The notes: generated by a model not told the origin, from the letters alone. 64,000 nucleotides of DNA from Methylotuvimicrobium buryatense 5G (GCF_000341735.1 NZ_KB455575.1:2929972-2993971), one strand, 5' to 3'. Counted from the stretch's first letter, positions 9,063 through 18,921 are shown. Program-made: numbers and translations.

Positions 9063-9126
9063 GCTGGTTATTGTTGATTATTGAATCCGCGTCCAGAATA
9101 ATCAGGCCACTTGTGTTTGAAATCAT
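9055..9126 (-). pseudogene. stub of DUF3368-type PIN toxin gene
   Basis: The frame ATG at 9126 gives MISNTSGLIILDADSIINNN, closely like the first 20 residues of DUF3368 PIN-domain toxins (MIVSNTSPLI...), then runs into the DUF1016 start region and stops. The first catalytic Asp region is lost along with the rest of the domain. Its ATG overlaps, as ATGA, the stop codon of the UPF0175 antitoxin read in its restored frame, the arrangement expected of the intact pair. It is a deletion remnant. Confidence 0.6.
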
Positions 9127-9153
9127 CTCAGGCATTCGAAATCCTGCAGGATG

Positions 9154-9342
9154 TCATCGGCGTACTGATACCTGATAACGCCCTAATAGCTCCATGAAGG
9201 CACGTATGGAGAACCCCGCCATTTGCGCCGCCTGGTCTACTGATAACACACCTTTTTCATACAGCTTGCTGGCAAGTAGCATTTGGATTTCCTGGGCATC
9301 TATATTGATAGTGTCAGGAAGTTGTATTTGTAGGTTTTGCAT
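9154..9342 (-). CDS. UPF0175-family antitoxin, C-terminus probably frameshifted
   Basis: 62 residues. The helix-turn-helix-like core EIQMLLASKLYEKGVLSVDQ, AAQMAGFSIRAFMELLGRYQVSV is characteristic of UPF0175 antitoxins. The frame ends RR*, but the next frame continues YADDILQDFECLR and stops at 9123, overlapping the ATG of the PIN-toxin remnant. A small indel near 9165-9172 therefore seems to have cut the C-terminal toxin-binding tail. With the toxin reduced to about 20 codons, the module is dead, though the DNA-binding part may still be made. Confidence 0.65.
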   Translation of the reverse strand: MQNLQIQLPDTINIDAQEIQMLLASKLYEKGVLSVDQAAQMAGFSIRAFMELLGRYQVSVRR

Positions 9343-9368
9343 AGCCTTTCCTTTAGTGGTTTGTTTTT

Positions 9369-9535
9369 GTAGTTCGGGTTACGCTAACCCGAACTACGCG
9401 GCTAATCCATCTGGCTAGACCGAATTCAATCAAGCAACAGTCAAGCATGTCACACTCTTTTTTTCTATATTCGTCATGTAGTTACTGGTAACCGCTTGCA
9501 AATTCCCTTTAACCCAGTCAAGCAACAGTCAAGCA
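9369..9535. repeat. hairpin and short direct repeat in intergenic gap
   Basis: Bases 9369-9397 form a perfect hairpin, 13-bp arms (GTAGTTCGGGTTA / TAACCCGAACTAC) around CGC. Bases 9430-9447 and 9518-9535 are identical 18-mers (TCAAGCAACAGTCAAGCA), each itself containing TCAAGCA twice. The gap lies between the AlbA_2 protein and the UPF0175 gene. The hairpin has no U-tract on either strand, so it is not an obvious terminator. Confidence 0.7.
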
Positions 9536-9540
9536 AATGT

Positions 9541-11007
9541 TTAAGCCCAAAAGGGTACATAACGCATCGCTTTAGTTCCTGCATCAGCATCGTAAGGCCT
9601 GATGACCCCGGCATCGGTAGCCTGCTTGATAATCCGACTGACCATTGCACTGTTTTTTACATCAACGCCTAAACGATCCCTAAACGATGTGTTATTCATT
9701 GACTCACGATTTACATATTTAAGGCAGCAATGCAGATAGCATGCACGAATGCGGTCTTCCTTATCCATATCCTTGAAATCCTTATGCCCGAATAATATTG
9801 CCCTGGTGTGTTCTGTCGTCACTTCGAACGCAGGGGCCGGCAATTGGTAAAACTCCGTTAGGGATACTACCTTGTCTATGCCGCTACCGCGCTCTTCGCA
9901 AATACCAATTCGACGCAGAAATGAAGCCAATGCTTCATTGCGGCTGCGTGGTGGGCTATCCAGAAAACGTTGCGTGTCTACCAATGGAATGCCAGGGTTG
10001 GTGATTTCCATTCGATCATTAAATATCTCGATCATCGGGCCAGTGCCAGTTAAGGCAAAATCCTGATGAATAAGAGCATTGGCCACCAACTCACGAATCG
10101 CAAGTTCTGGAAACATCGGCACAGACTTGCGTAGCGCCTGACCTATCACTTCGTTTTCGGGGAGCAAATTGTTGATAAAACCGATCAATCCTTCAAATCC
10201 GGTGGCATAGCCTTTGGTGCCGGGAATTTCACGGATGGTTTCCACACGGCTATTGCCCCGGTACAAAACTACTCTGACGGCCTTACGGCTTAAATGCGAA
10301 AAATACTCTAATTTGCGGGCAAACAAGACCGCGCCCAAATTAGCAATATGCCATTGGCCACTGTCACTTTTGACGATTAATCCATCTGCTTCCAAGCCAC
10401 TTAAAATACCGGCACGGTTATCGGGCAGCGGTAACTTAACTAAATCGAAATATGCTGGGTAATCAAGAAGATTTAAAATCTGCTCGCTGCTTTGATTATC
10501 TGCAGCTATTTGACGCTCAAAAGGCACCCGATCGAACATGCGCCATAGCTCACGTTCCTTAGCTGAATGATCTTTAAGCTTTTTAGTGTAAGAACCCACC
10601 CGGATATATTCCACCCCATCAAATTGCACGGGTGTATGGTTAGCGGCTGCTATTTCCAGAATCACAAATGCTAGCTCTTCGACGCTAAATTCCAGAAATT
10701 GAAAATGAATCTTCGGTGTGATTTTTTGCAGCAACCAGCTTTCCAATTCCTGCTGTTTATGGCGGGCTGTTGAAGGCTTAAAGTCCGTGCCATGCAAGGC
10801 ATGATCAGCATCAGCTACACCCCAAACCACATAAGCAGATTGCTTGCCCAACAACGCAGCTGAATTAGCTAATGCAGAAATGTATTCGCCGATCATTTGC
10901 GGATCGTCGTTATTTAACTTGAACTCGATCCACTCGGTTTCTTTGGGGAGTTTGCACAATTCGCGCAGCAGATTGGCAAGTTGCTCGGTAGATAACTGAA
11001 TAGACAT
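9541..11007 (-). CDS. AlbA_2 (Schlafen-type) and ATPase-domain protein in hsd operon
   Basis: 488 residues. Residues 1-150 are an AlbA_2 domain (ETEWIEFKLNNDDPQMIGEYIS, then YVVWGVAD and VEYIRVGSYTKKLK), shared with Schlafen-like and RecG-like regulators. Residues 300-400 match the HATPase_c_4 part (LAIRELVANALIHQDF with the conserved Glu-Asn, ITNPGIPLV, EERGSGIDKV). A winged-helix-like end follows (440-488). Its ATG overlaps the hsdS stop as TAATG, so it is translationally coupled. Proteins of this type are often found in or beside type I restriction loci; their role is unproven, perhaps regulatory or an added defence component. Confidence 0.85.
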   Translation of the reverse strand: MSIQLSTEQLANLLRELCKLPKETEWIEFKLNNDDPQMIGEYISALANSAALLGKQSAYVVWGVADADHALHGTDFKPSTARHKQQELESWLLQKITPKIHFQFLEFSVEELAFVILEIAAANHTPVQFDGVEYIRVGSYTKKLKDHSAKERELWRMFDRVPFERQIAADNQSSEQILNLLDYPAYFDLVKLPLPDNRAGILSGLEADGLIVKSDSGQWHIANLGAVLFARKLEYFSHLSRKAVRVVLYRGNSRVETIREIPGTKGYATGFEGLIGFINNLLPENEVIGQALRKSVPMFPELAIRELVANALIHQDFALTGTGPMIEIFNDRMEITNPGIPLVDTQRFLDSPPRSRNEALASFLRRIGICEERGSGIDKVVSLTEFYQLPAPAFEVTTEHTRAILFGHKDFKDMDKEDRIRACYLHCCLKYVNRESMNNTSFRDRLGVDVKNSAMVSRIIKQATDAGVIRPYDADAGTKAMRYVPFWA

Positions 11008-12203
11008 TACAGTTCACCGCTGAAGGCTTTTTGGCTGAGTGATTTAAAAAGAGATTCCGAAAATTGCAATGATTCTTGTTTATAGTTAATTGAAAAAGTT
11101 ACTTTTTTATATAGTTCTTCATATTTATTTTGTAGTTCAATCGGCGGCAACAAAATATTCAATGTTCTAATGTCAGTAAAATTCAATCCAGCCTTTACCG
11201 CAGACTTATTTTTTGCTTTAAACTGTGTAACACCTGCCTCAGAAGAAAGATATGCAGCAAGATATCTTGGATTCAATTTATTTTGCTTAACCCTTAATAA
11301 AGCTAAATGTTGATTTATATAACTACCTGCAATTTCCTCAATAACAACAGCTGCTCTTCCTAAATCAGCAGTTATAGAAAGTAAAACATCACCAATTTGA
11401 GTTTTAGTTCTATTAGCTTCAGCTCCATCTGGAGCATTTACGTAGGCTAAATCATTTAATAACAGCTTGTTCTTTGAAACATTTTGTATCCGGATGAATT
11501 TATCTCCGGAGCCGCTGTAATGTTTAGCCCAACCGCGCGCTCCACTAGTTAAAAAAATTAAGCAATAATCTAATTCTTTGACATCCCACCCCTTCGGATT
11601 AGTCACCGGATCGCCGAACATGTCCAAAAACACCGCGCGGAGAAATTTGTCGGCGAGTTGGATGGCTTGCTGGTTTTTACGGCGCAGGCTGTCGGCTTTG
11701 TCGAGTATCGCGGCGATGCGTTTTTGCTCGGGTAGTGGGGGGAGTGGAATTTCTAATTTTGCCAAATTACCTCTGGATATTCGCTGCCTAGTTGTCCCAG
11801 TTACAAAATTAAGAATGTGGTTATTGAATTTCTTTGAATTGATTGTATGCATAAGCCATCTTGAATCAACATCGCTAGATAACGGACGCATAATACATAC
11901 ATCAACAACTGTTACACAGGGCTTATTTGATCCAGGAAAGATGCAAGCTCTGCCAATTGGGTCGGGCATCCGAGCAATTAAAATATCGCCCGGCTCAAGA
12001 AAAGTGCAGCGTAACAACTTCGCTTTATCCATAGTCATAAATCGGTTTGATTTGTCTACGAATTCTCCTGTACCTATGTCTGCGAGCTGGATAAGTCGAA
12101 CTTCGCCATTGGGATCTTGGTCTTTACTTTCTACCCAATCGCCATCGGCGAAAAGGCCATTTTGTGAAATCAGAGATTGAAGTTTTCGAATCTGTAAACT
12201 CAC
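11007..12203 (-). CDS. hsdS: type I restriction-modification specificity subunit HsdS
   Basis: 398 residues, normal for HsdS. Two target-recognition domains (about 1-150 and 205-345), each followed by a conserved spacer helix: [20 protein letters not shown] (about 152-171) and [20 protein letters not shown]. It sets the bipartite DNA sequence recognised by the HsdM/HsdR complex. The start is GTG, overlapping the hsdM stop codon (GTGA), so the two are coupled. The second half is more A+T-rich than hsdM and hsdR, as expected for exchanged recognition domains. Intact. Confidence 0.93.
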   Translation of the reverse strand: MSLQIRKLQSLISQNGLFADGDWVESKDQDPNGEVRLIQLADIGTGEFVDKSNRFMTMDKAKLLRCTFLEPGDILIARMPDPIGRACIFPGSNKPCVTVVDVCIMRPLSSDVDSRWLMHTINSKKFNNHILNFVTGTTRQRISRGNLAKLEIPLPPLPEQKRIAAILDKADSLRRKNQQAIQLADKFLRAVFLDMFGDPVTNPKGWDVKELDYCLIFLTSGARGWAKHYSGSGDKFIRIQNVSKNKLLLNDLAYVNAPDGAEANRTKTQIGDVLLSITADLGRAAVVIEEIAGSYINQHLALLRVKQNKLNPRYLAAYLSSEAGVTQFKAKNKSAVKAGLNFTDIRTLNILLPPIELQNKYEELYKKVTFSINYKQESLQFSESLFKSLSQKAFSGEL

Positions 12204-13774
12204 AACATCCCCTCTAATTCCTTCAATTCATCCTGAATCTCATCCACCAAACTCATCCACTGCTGGAGTATTTCCTTGGGATCTTCGTATTCTTCTTCCT
12301 GATGCACGGTTTCCTTGTAACGGTTCACTGACAAGTCATATTTATTGGCGACAATCTCGGCTTTACTGATCCAGAAACAGGCTTGGGTTTTGTCGTTGGC
12401 AGCGGTGTCGGCGATGGCTTTGTCCCGCTTTTGATAAGCTTCCAACACTTTGGGCAAGTCACCGGCGAAACCCAATGGATTGCCCTGTTCGTCCTGATAC
12501 AGCGGGTCGCGCTTGTCGTCGAGAGAGAAGCCGTCGTCCTGCACGTCGTAAAACCAGACGTGATCGGTCGCGCCGCCTTTGACGAAGATTAGAATCGCGG
12601 TGGCAACGCCGGCATAGGGTTTGAATACGCCGCTGGGCAGATTGATCACCGCTTCGAGCTGGTTGTTTTCGATCAGCAGTTGACGCACGGTTTGGTGCGC
12701 CTTGGACGAGCCGAACAACACGCCTTGCGGCACGACGGTGGCGCTACGGCCGCCGATTTTCAGCATTCTAAGGATTTGGGCGATGAACAGCAGCTCGGTC
12801 TTTTTGGTTTTGACCAGGCGCAGAATCGGCGGATTGATGGTGTCTTCGTCCAGGCTGCCTTTGAACGGCGGATTGGCCAGGATAACGTTGAAGGCGTTTT
12901 GTTCCAACGCCGGAAACTTGTCGGCAAAGCTTTGCGCCAGAGAATCCTGATAATGAATGTCCGGGTCTTCGACGCCGTGCATGTAAAGGTTCATCGCGGC
13001 GATGCGCAGCATGGTGCTGTCGAAGTCGAAGCCGTGGAACATTTGCGTTTTGATATGACGCCATTGGGTTTGGTCCAGCAAATCGCCGGTATAGGTTTTT
13101 TGGACGACGGCTTTGCCTTTGTCGTCGGTGATGCTTTCCACCAAGACGCCCTGCTCGCTGCTGTAGGTTTCCAGCAGATGTTCCATGACCGCGACCAAGA
13201 AGCCGGCAGTGCCGCAGGCCGGGTCGGCGATGATTTCGTCCGGTTGCGGATCGAGCAGACGCACCATCAGTTTGATGATATGGCGCGGCGTGCGGAACTG
13301 GCCGTTGATGCCGGCGGTAGTTAGTTTGCTGAGCAGATATTCGTACAAGTCGCCTTTGGTATCGCCGGCTTCCAGCGGCAGCGCGTCGATCATTTCGATG
13401 GCTTTGACCAACAAGCTGGGTTTGTCGATGGCCAGACGAGCGTCCTTCATGTAATCGCCGAAACGACTGTCGCCGGTATGGGTGCGGAAATGTAAGAAGA
13501 CTTCATCACGCACCACTTTAATCAGCCGTTCGGCGTCTTCGATATGGCTGAACTGGCTCCAGCGCAGGTGCTGTTCGTTGTCTTTAAAGCGCCTGGTAAA
13601 ACCGCGGCTGGTACGGTCGGCACGTTTTTCGTCTCGGCTTTCGTTGATGTCCAACAGTTTGGCAAACATCAGGAACGTAATTTGCTCGATGACGGTCAAC
13701 GGATTGGCGATGCCGCCTTGCCAGAATTCCAGCCAGAGTTTGTCGATTTTGTTTTTCAGTTCGCCGGTGATCAT
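12200..13774 (-). CDS. hsdM: type I restriction-modification methyltransferase HsdM
   Basis: 524 residues. The N-terminal HsdM helical domain is followed by the N6-adenine methyltransferase core: AdoMet motif DPACGTAGF at 184-192 and catalytic NPPF at 301-304. It methylates adenine in both halves of the recognition site and holds HsdS in the complex. It is separated from hsdR by 165 bp that contain a degraded copy of the CGTTCCCACGC/GAGCGTGGGAACG-type palindrome, possibly inserted in the operon. Intact and probably active. Confidence 0.95.
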   Translation of the reverse strand: MITGELKNKIDKLWLEFWQGGIANPLTVIEQITFLMFAKLLDINESRDEKRADRTSRGFTRRFKDNEQHLRWSQFSHIEDAERLIKVVRDEVFLHFRTHTGDSRFGDYMKDARLAIDKPSLLVKAIEMIDALPLEAGDTKGDLYEYLLSKLTTAGINGQFRTPRHIIKLMVRLLDPQPDEIIADPACGTAGFLVAVMEHLLETYSSEQGVLVESITDDKGKAVVQKTYTGDLLDQTQWRHIKTQMFHGFDFDSTMLRIAAMNLYMHGVEDPDIHYQDSLAQSFADKFPALEQNAFNVILANPPFKGSLDEDTINPPILRLVKTKKTELLFIAQILRMLKIGGRSATVVPQGVLFGSSKAHQTVRQLLIENNQLEAVINLPSGVFKPYAGVATAILIFVKGGATDHVWFYDVQDDGFSLDDKRDPLYQDEQGNPLGFAGDLPKVLEAYQKRDKAIADTAANDKTQACFWISKAEIVANKYDLSVNRYKETVHQEEEYEDPKEILQQWMSLVDEIQDELKELEGML

Positions 13775-13939
13775 TTAATTGTTTTTAAAGTTTATCTAAT
13801 GGTTGTACGTGTTTCTAGTTCCAACGGTTTCCGTGGGAATCTATTTATAAATGCTGCGCGTTCCGTGACGCAGAGCATCACTGTATGCATTCCAACGCAG
13901 GAGCATTGGAACGAGAAAAAACGCGAAGCTATCGTTGCG

Positions 13940-16900
13940 TTAAGTTTCGTTTGCTTGCCTGGTTGATTGTTGTTGCGGCTGTTTACCGAAGCTTTCAACG
14001 ATCGCCAGCAAGTCGTCTATTTGCTCTGCGTTGCTGAATACGCTGTCCGGTTCGCCGATAGCGGCAAACGGCATTTCGTATAGATTATCGATTTCGATCG
14101 CGCCGCTTTGGGCGATTTGCCGTTTCAATAGACTTAAAAACTGTACTTGCCGAGCGCTCAAGCTTGGGTATTGTTGAATGAAAGCGGCAAAGCGTTGATT
14201 GACCGTATTGCCGTCCATGCCGACGATGGTGCGCAGGATTTGGTCCATTGGTGCGGCAGTACCGTAGAATTTTTTCAACGTGTTCAAGTCGATATCCGGG
14301 TGCTGGGTATGTACCAGCGCATTGAGGTTTTCCAGTTCCCGCTCACTGACCGCCTCGCCGTTACGGATTTTCTGCAAGATAGGGTTCCGTTCGAACAATT
14401 CCTGCAAGGCTTGCTCGACTTTGACCCGATAGGCAACCATATCTACTGAATTCAGATAGGAGCTTTGTTTTTCCCGCACTTCTTCGCTGTCGGTGATGTC
14501 GATGATTGGCGCTTCAGTTTTGGGGATATCGCCTTTGTTGCGGTATTGCATGATACCGCGCAATTCCTGCCGCATCTGCTCCAACTCATCGAGCGAAGCC
14601 TTTTGCCACCATTCCGTCTCTCGGCATTGTTTGATCCATTCGGATTTGGCTTTGACCTGATTCAAATTCATTTGCAGTTGCCAGAGCTGATTGATGGCGC
14701 GTCCAGCCAGATCATCGAAAGCTGCGGCTTGTTTCAGTTTTTGTTGCTGAATCTGACTGACCAACAAATCCCACTGATAGGCATCGCTGTGGCCGCGCAC
14801 ATCCAGCCATTGCATCAGCGGCGCGATTTCACTTTCCAACAGGGTAACGGTGTTGGCGCCGAATTGGCGCAAGGTTTCCAAGTCGCTCATTTGCTGTTTG
14901 GTTTTCCATTTGTCGCAGACCGCGATGGTTCTGTCGTCCAGGCTGTTGATGGTTTTGTGCAGCCACCCCGCCATCGTTTCGAAAAAATCCGCTTCGGCGT
15001 GATGCAGGGCGGTTTTCGCCAACTCCAGACGATTTTCAAACAATTGCTGCATCAACGATTTGGATTGGCTGACTGTTACCTCGCGTTGCTTCATGCCGTG
15101 ATATTCAACGACGCCCCAATGATCGAAAATCAGAAAATGCGTTTTGTGTTTGCCGGGACCGAACAGGTTTTTACACAGGCGGGTTCCCCGTCCGACCATT
15201 TGCCAGAACTTGACCGGCGATTTGACCGGGCGGGCAAACACCAGATTAACGATTTCCGGCACGTCGATGCCGGTGTCGAGCATGTCCACTGAAATCGCGA
15301 TGGTGAGCTGCTCGTTGCTGCCTTCGCCTTTGAAGTCGTCGATCAGCTCTTCGGCACGCGGGTCGTAGTTGTCGATGACCTGGCAGAATTTGCCGCCGTA
15401 TTGCGGATAAAGTTCGTCGAACAGTTGTTCGAGCAGTTTGGCGTGTTTGTGATTGCGGGCGAAGACGAGGGTTTTACCCAAGGTTTGCCCGTCGGCCTGA
15501 CGGATGCCGTTTTCCATCAGGTTTTGCAAAATCTTGCGATTGGTGTCTTTGTTATAAATCGCGCGGTCAATTTGTTCGGCGTCGAAATCCAAGGTGTTGG
15601 GGTCAATGCCTTTGTCTTCCAGTTCGGCAAGTTCTTCGGCACTCAAGGCATGGCCCTTGATGCCGTCACGCAGGAATTTGGTGGTGTGTTTGACCACTTG
15701 ATACGGTACCAGATAGCCTTCTTCGACGGCCGTTTCCAGCGTGTAGTTGCTGGTCGGTTGTTTGAAGTCGCAGCCGAATAATTGGCAAGTGGAGCGGCTG
15801 ACCATTTCCACCGGCGTTGCTGTCAGACCGACTTGCAAGGCATCGAAGTAACGAAATAGGTCGCCGTAAATGTTGTATATGCTGCGATGGGATTCATCGG
15901 CAATGATCAGGTCGAAAAAACCGGTATCGAGTTGTTCGTAGACTTTCATCATCGCCGGATAGGTCGCGACAAAGATGCGGTTATGAGTGTCTTGGGCGCT
16001 TTTCGTCGTTAACACGCTGATCGGCGCAGACAGAAATTCGCTGAAGGCGTTCTTGGCTTGCTTGCGCAATTCACGGCGGTCGCACAGAAACAGCACCCGC
16101 TTGACCCAGCCGGCTTTCATGCAAGAATCGGTAAGGGCAATCGACAAGCGAGTTTTACCGGTGCCGGTGGCTTGTACCGCCAGGGCTTTGCGTTGTTTGG
16201 TTTCAAAGCGTTCGCAAATGCGTTTTAAGGCTTCATGCTGATACAGCCGTTCGCCTAAAATATCGGTTTTGGAGGACACGGTGTTTAACGCTTTGCGCTC
16301 GCTACGTTGCCGGATCAGGTATTGCAGACTGGATTTGGCATAAAAGCCGTATAATCGGCGCGGCGGATAATGTTGCGCCGGGTGATCGTCCCAGATCCAG
16401 ATATCATGACCGTTGGTGTAAAAAATCACGGGGCGTTGACCGTGCATTTTCTCTAGGCCATCGGCATAATGTTTGGCTTGATGCCGGCCTTTTTCGGCAT
16501 CGACAGCGGTTTTCTTGGCTTCGATGACGGCGAGGGGTTTGCCGTTATCATCCTTCAAAACATAATCGGCAAAGCCCTCGCCACTCGCCGTGGGTTGATA
16601 AAGCACTTTTTCTTCCAATGCGACTTGTTCGCCATTGCTCAGGCCCCAACCGACTTGCGCCAGTTGCAGGTCGATCAACTGTTTGCGGGTGGCGGCTTCG
16701 TCGAAATGCAAATCGTTGGCGACTTGCTGTCCTTTGCTGGCCGCTTGTTGCTGCAATTTGCTCAGTTCCTCGGTCGTTCGTTTCAACTGCGCGGCTTTTT
16801 CCCGTTCCGCTTCCAGCTCGGCCAGCATCGCCTGCATGCGGGCTTCTTGCTTGGCGTATTGCTCTAGCAGGGCCTTGCGTTCTCTTTTGTATTCGGCTTT

Positions 16901-17329
16901 AGCGGAGTGAGTAATTTTGGGAGTTTCGAAGTCTTTGACGCTCGCGAGGTCGCCATTGGCGTAGGTGGCAAACAGCCAGCGGCCGATATCGAACGCTTCT
17001 TTTAGCAGCCATTGCGCGTTTTCTGCGCTAATTTTATCGCCATGCGCGGCTTTGTTGCCGTGAATGCGTAGAGCATGCAATTTATCGAGCACGACTTGAG
17101 GTGTCACCGATTCGAAGGCATCATTACTGAGCATTTCCATGAATTTCGCCATCGGCGGCTTGGGTAAACCCAGTTGGCGATAAACGGCGTCGACAGTACG
17201 CTCGGCGAAATTACGCAGCTTGGTCAAGGCGCTTTGCGGGTCATCAAGGGCGTAATGTTCCGCAAACCCTGCCAATGCGGACAATTCCGGCCAGCTGGTC
17301 TTTAGAAACTCAAAATTTTGTGATTGCAT
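13940..17329 (-). CDS. hsdR: type I restriction endonuclease/translocase HsdR
   Basis: 1129 residues from ATG 17329; an in-frame ATG at 17347 would add six, but it sits at the predicted transcription start. Domains (numbered from 17347): DUF4145-like N-terminus (10-135), coiled coil (150-205), endonuclease fold with Asp261, Glu276 and Lys278 (VIEAKKT), SF2 helicase with Walker A ATGTGKT near 393 and DESH box, C-terminal EcoEI-type domain. It translocates and cuts DNA lacking the host methylation. The sigma-54-like promoter at 17359-17374 lies directly upstream. All catalytic motifs are present. Confidence 0.94.
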   Translation of the reverse strand: MQSQNFEFLKTSWPELSALAGFAEHYALDDPQSALTKLRNFAERTVDAVYRQLGLPKPPMAKFMEMLSNDAFESVTPQVVLDKLHALRIHGNKAAHGDKISAENAQWLLKEAFDIGRWLFATYANGDLASVKDFETPKITHSAKAEYKRERKALLEQYAKQEARMQAMLAELEAEREKAAQLKRTTEELSKLQQQAASKGQQVANDLHFDEAATRKQLIDLQLAQVGWGLSNGEQVALEEKVLYQPTASGEGFADYVLKDDNGKPLAVIEAKKTAVDAEKGRHQAKHYADGLEKMHGQRPVIFYTNGHDIWIWDDHPAQHYPPRRLYGFYAKSSLQYLIRQRSERKALNTVSSKTDILGERLYQHEALKRICERFETKQRKALAVQATGTGKTRLSIALTDSCMKAGWVKRVLFLCDRRELRKQAKNAFSEFLSAPISVLTTKSAQDTHNRIFVATYPAMMKVYEQLDTGFFDLIIADESHRSIYNIYGDLFRYFDALQVGLTATPVEMVSRSTCQLFGCDFKQPTSNYTLETAVEEGYLVPYQVVKHTTKFLRDGIKGHALSAEELAELEDKGIDPNTLDFDAEQIDRAIYNKDTNRKILQNLMENGIRQADGQTLGKTLVFARNHKHAKLLEQLFDELYPQYGGKFCQVIDNYDPRAEELIDDFKGEGSNEQLTIAISVDMLDTGIDVPEIVNLVFARPVKSPVKFWQMVGRGTRLCKNLFGPGKHKTHFLIFDHWGVVEYHGMKQREVTVSQSKSLMQQLFENRLELAKTALHHAEADFFETMAGWLHKTINSLDDRTIAVCDKWKTKQQMSDLETLRQFGANTVTLLESEIAPLMQWLDVRGHSDAYQWDLLVSQIQQQKLKQAAAFDDLAGRAINQLWQLQMNLNQVKAKSEWIKQCRETEWWQKASLDELEQMRQELRGIMQYRNKGDIPKTEAPIIDITDSEEVREKQSSYLNSVDMVAYRVKVEQALQELFERNPILQKIRNGEAVSERELENLNALVHTQHPDIDLNTLKKFYGTAAPMDQILRTIVGMDGNTVNQRFAAFIQQYPSLSARQVQFLSLLKRQIAQSGAIEIDNLYEMPFAAIGEPDSVFSNAEQIDDLLAIVESFGKQPQQQSTRQANET

Positions 17330-17358
17330 ATTGTCGATTCTTTCCATGCTTTCTTCAT

Positions 17359-17374
17359 AGCGATGAGCGTGCCA
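17359..17374 (-). promoter_or_regulatory. sigma-54 (-24/-12) promoter of the hsd operon
   Basis: Reading leftward the sequence is TGGCACGCTCATCGCT. Against the RpoN consensus TGGCACRN4TTGCW it differs at one position (C for the second T) and keeps the invariant GG and GC with the exact 12-base spacing. It sits in the 28-bp gap between the activator stop codon and hsdR, with the predicted start at about 17348, some 19 bases before the preferred hsdR ATG. A TGCCGG-N9-CCGGCA dyad at 17531-17551, about 190 bases upstream, is a possible but weak enhancer site. Confidence 0.75.
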
Positions 17375-17375
17375 T

Positions 17376-18890
17376 TTATTCTATCGTTAATTTTTCCATC
17401 CAGTTGGACAGCGTCTGATAATTCGGCAAATTTAAAAGCTCCGCTGCTTTTTTCTTATTGCCAGCCGCCTGATTCAAGGCTTGTGACACATATTTTCTTC
17501 GTATATCGTCCAAAATTTCTTGTATATCAATGCCGGTTCCCAGTTCCGGCAATTCGCCGGAGTTATTGGTAGAAGGCCTTATCAACATGGCTTCTCTAAT
17601 ATCTATTTCATCGATTTGTTCACCTTCCGCCCAGATGGAAGCTCGAAGTAGTGTGCCATAAAGTTCCCGTATATTACCCGGCCAACCGTGCGATAAGACA
17701 ATATTTCTTGCTTTTACAGAAATTTTTTTATTGATATAGCCGGGTTGATTCGAAGCTTCCTGATTGATTTTGTCCATTAGGTGATCGGCCAGCAGGGAAA
17801 TGTCTCCGCTTCTTTCCCGTAACGGCGGTAAAGTAATCAAGCCGACAGTGACCCGATAAAATAAGTCTTCGCGAAAACGGCCATTGGCAATTTCAGTCGA
17901 CAAGTTGCGATTGGCGGCGGCGATTATCCTAATATCTACATGGCGGGTTTTGCTGTCCCCGACTTTGCTGATTTCTCCGGATTGCAGAACCCGCAGCAAT
18001 CGAACTTGGGCGTCAGCCGGTAATTCGCCAAATTCATCCAGAAACAGCGTACCGCCATCGGCGGCTTCGAAATAGCCGGTTTTGTTGGTGATCGCACCGG
18101 TAAAAGCGCCTTTCACATGCCCAAATAATTCCGAATCAATCAAATCCTTGGGGATCGCTCCGCAATTGACCGTAATAAAAGGCTTTCCTGCACGAAGACT
18201 GGCCGTGTGGATGGCTTTGGCAAACAGTTCCTTGCCGGTGCCTGATTCGCCCAGTATCAATGCCGGCACATCACGAAGCGCGATTTTTTCGGCTTTGCGA
18301 ATGAGCCGCAACATTTCCGGGTTTTGGGTAATGATATCGGAAAAAGCAGCCGATGCAGGTGCGTCTGAAACGGAGAGTTGCGTGAGTTTTTTATCGGCTT
18401 GTTTGACTAATTGCGGAATATACTCGGCGGAGATATCGAACGGAATGCTGACAAATTCACCGCCTTTGTCCTTGGTCGATTGAACGAAGCGGGTGTTGTA
18501 TTTGGTTTTGCCCAACAGGATCGAGACGGCGGCCATCGAGGGAGTGCCGGGAGAAAGGTGCAAGCTAATATCGGGAGAGGAACTGTTGTGGGTTAAGCTT
18601 TGTAAATGCTTGTTCAGCCCATGGTAGATATCGCCGAAATCGATTGGGCTGCGTAGTTTTGTTTTAACGAGTACCGTTTTTATTGAATGCTTAGTATTAA
18701 GCCATTGCGAATAGGCTTCCGCGGTTACCAACTCTTGATCGAACAGCAAATGTAATTCGTCAAAACGCAAGGTTTTCAATGCGCCGAGGACCGGACCGTG
18801 GCCGATAGATTCCGTCGGTTTTGAATCCTGCAACTTGGCCGCTTTCAAGTCTGTAATGCCCAACCAGGATACGAGTATTTTCTTGCTCAT
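17376..18890 (-). CDS. sigma-54 activator with RtcR/CARF-like N-terminal sensor domain
   Basis: 504 residues. The N-terminal 165 residues resemble the CARF-type sensor of RtcR: a Rossmann-like strand (KILVSWLGI), then HLSPGTPSMAA (111-121) matching the HITTGTH ligand loop, then TRFVQSTKDKGGEFVSIPFD. The central AAA+ domain has Walker A GESGTGKE (214-221), GAFTGA (261-266, sigma-54 contact) and Walker B LFLDEFGEL. A Fis-type helix-turn-helix is at the end (about 465-500). Known RtcR controls RNA repair genes; here no rtcA or rtcB adjoins and the next gene is hsdR with a -24/-12 promoter. The ligand, perhaps a cyclic or 2',3'-cyclic-phosphate nucleotide, is inferred. Confidence 0.88.
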   Translation of the reverse strand: MSKKILVSWLGITDLKAAKLQDSKPTESIGHGPVLGALKTLRFDELHLLFDQELVTAEAYSQWLNTKHSIKTVLVKTKLRSPIDFGDIYHGLNKHLQSLTHNSSSPDISLHLSPGTPSMAAVSILLGKTKYNTRFVQSTKDKGGEFVSIPFDISAEYIPQLVKQADKKLTQLSVSDAPASAAFSDIITQNPEMLRLIRKAEKIALRDVPALILGESGTGKELFAKAIHTASLRAGKPFITVNCGAIPKDLIDSELFGHVKGAFTGAITNKTGYFEAADGGTLFLDEFGELPADAQVRLLRVLQSGEISKVGDSKTRHVDIRIIAAANRNLSTEIANGRFREDLFYRVTVGLITLPPLRERSGDISLLADHLMDKINQEASNQPGYINKKISVKARNIVLSHGWPGNIRELYGTLLRASIWAEGEQIDEIDIREAMLIRPSTNNSGELPELGTGIDIQEILDDIRRKYVSQALNQAAGNKKKAAELLNLPNYQTLSNWMEKLTIE

Positions 18891-18921
18891 TTATTGATGA
18901 GGTTTAATTCAATAAAGCAAG

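Noticed and set aside
9369-9397. Hairpin as a transcription terminator
   Set aside because: The stem is perfect but has no following U-tract in either direction; it looks like a dispersed palindrome.
12680-13324. Long plus-strand frames opposite hsdM and hsdR
   Set aside because: They mirror the codon structure of well-supported genes on the other strand and match no family; they are shadows.
17376-18890. Activator as a true RtcR of an RNA repair operon
   Set aside because: No rtcA, rtcB or RNA-repair gene is in the window, and a matching -24/-12 promoter precedes hsdR instead. RtcR-like is used only for the sensor domain.
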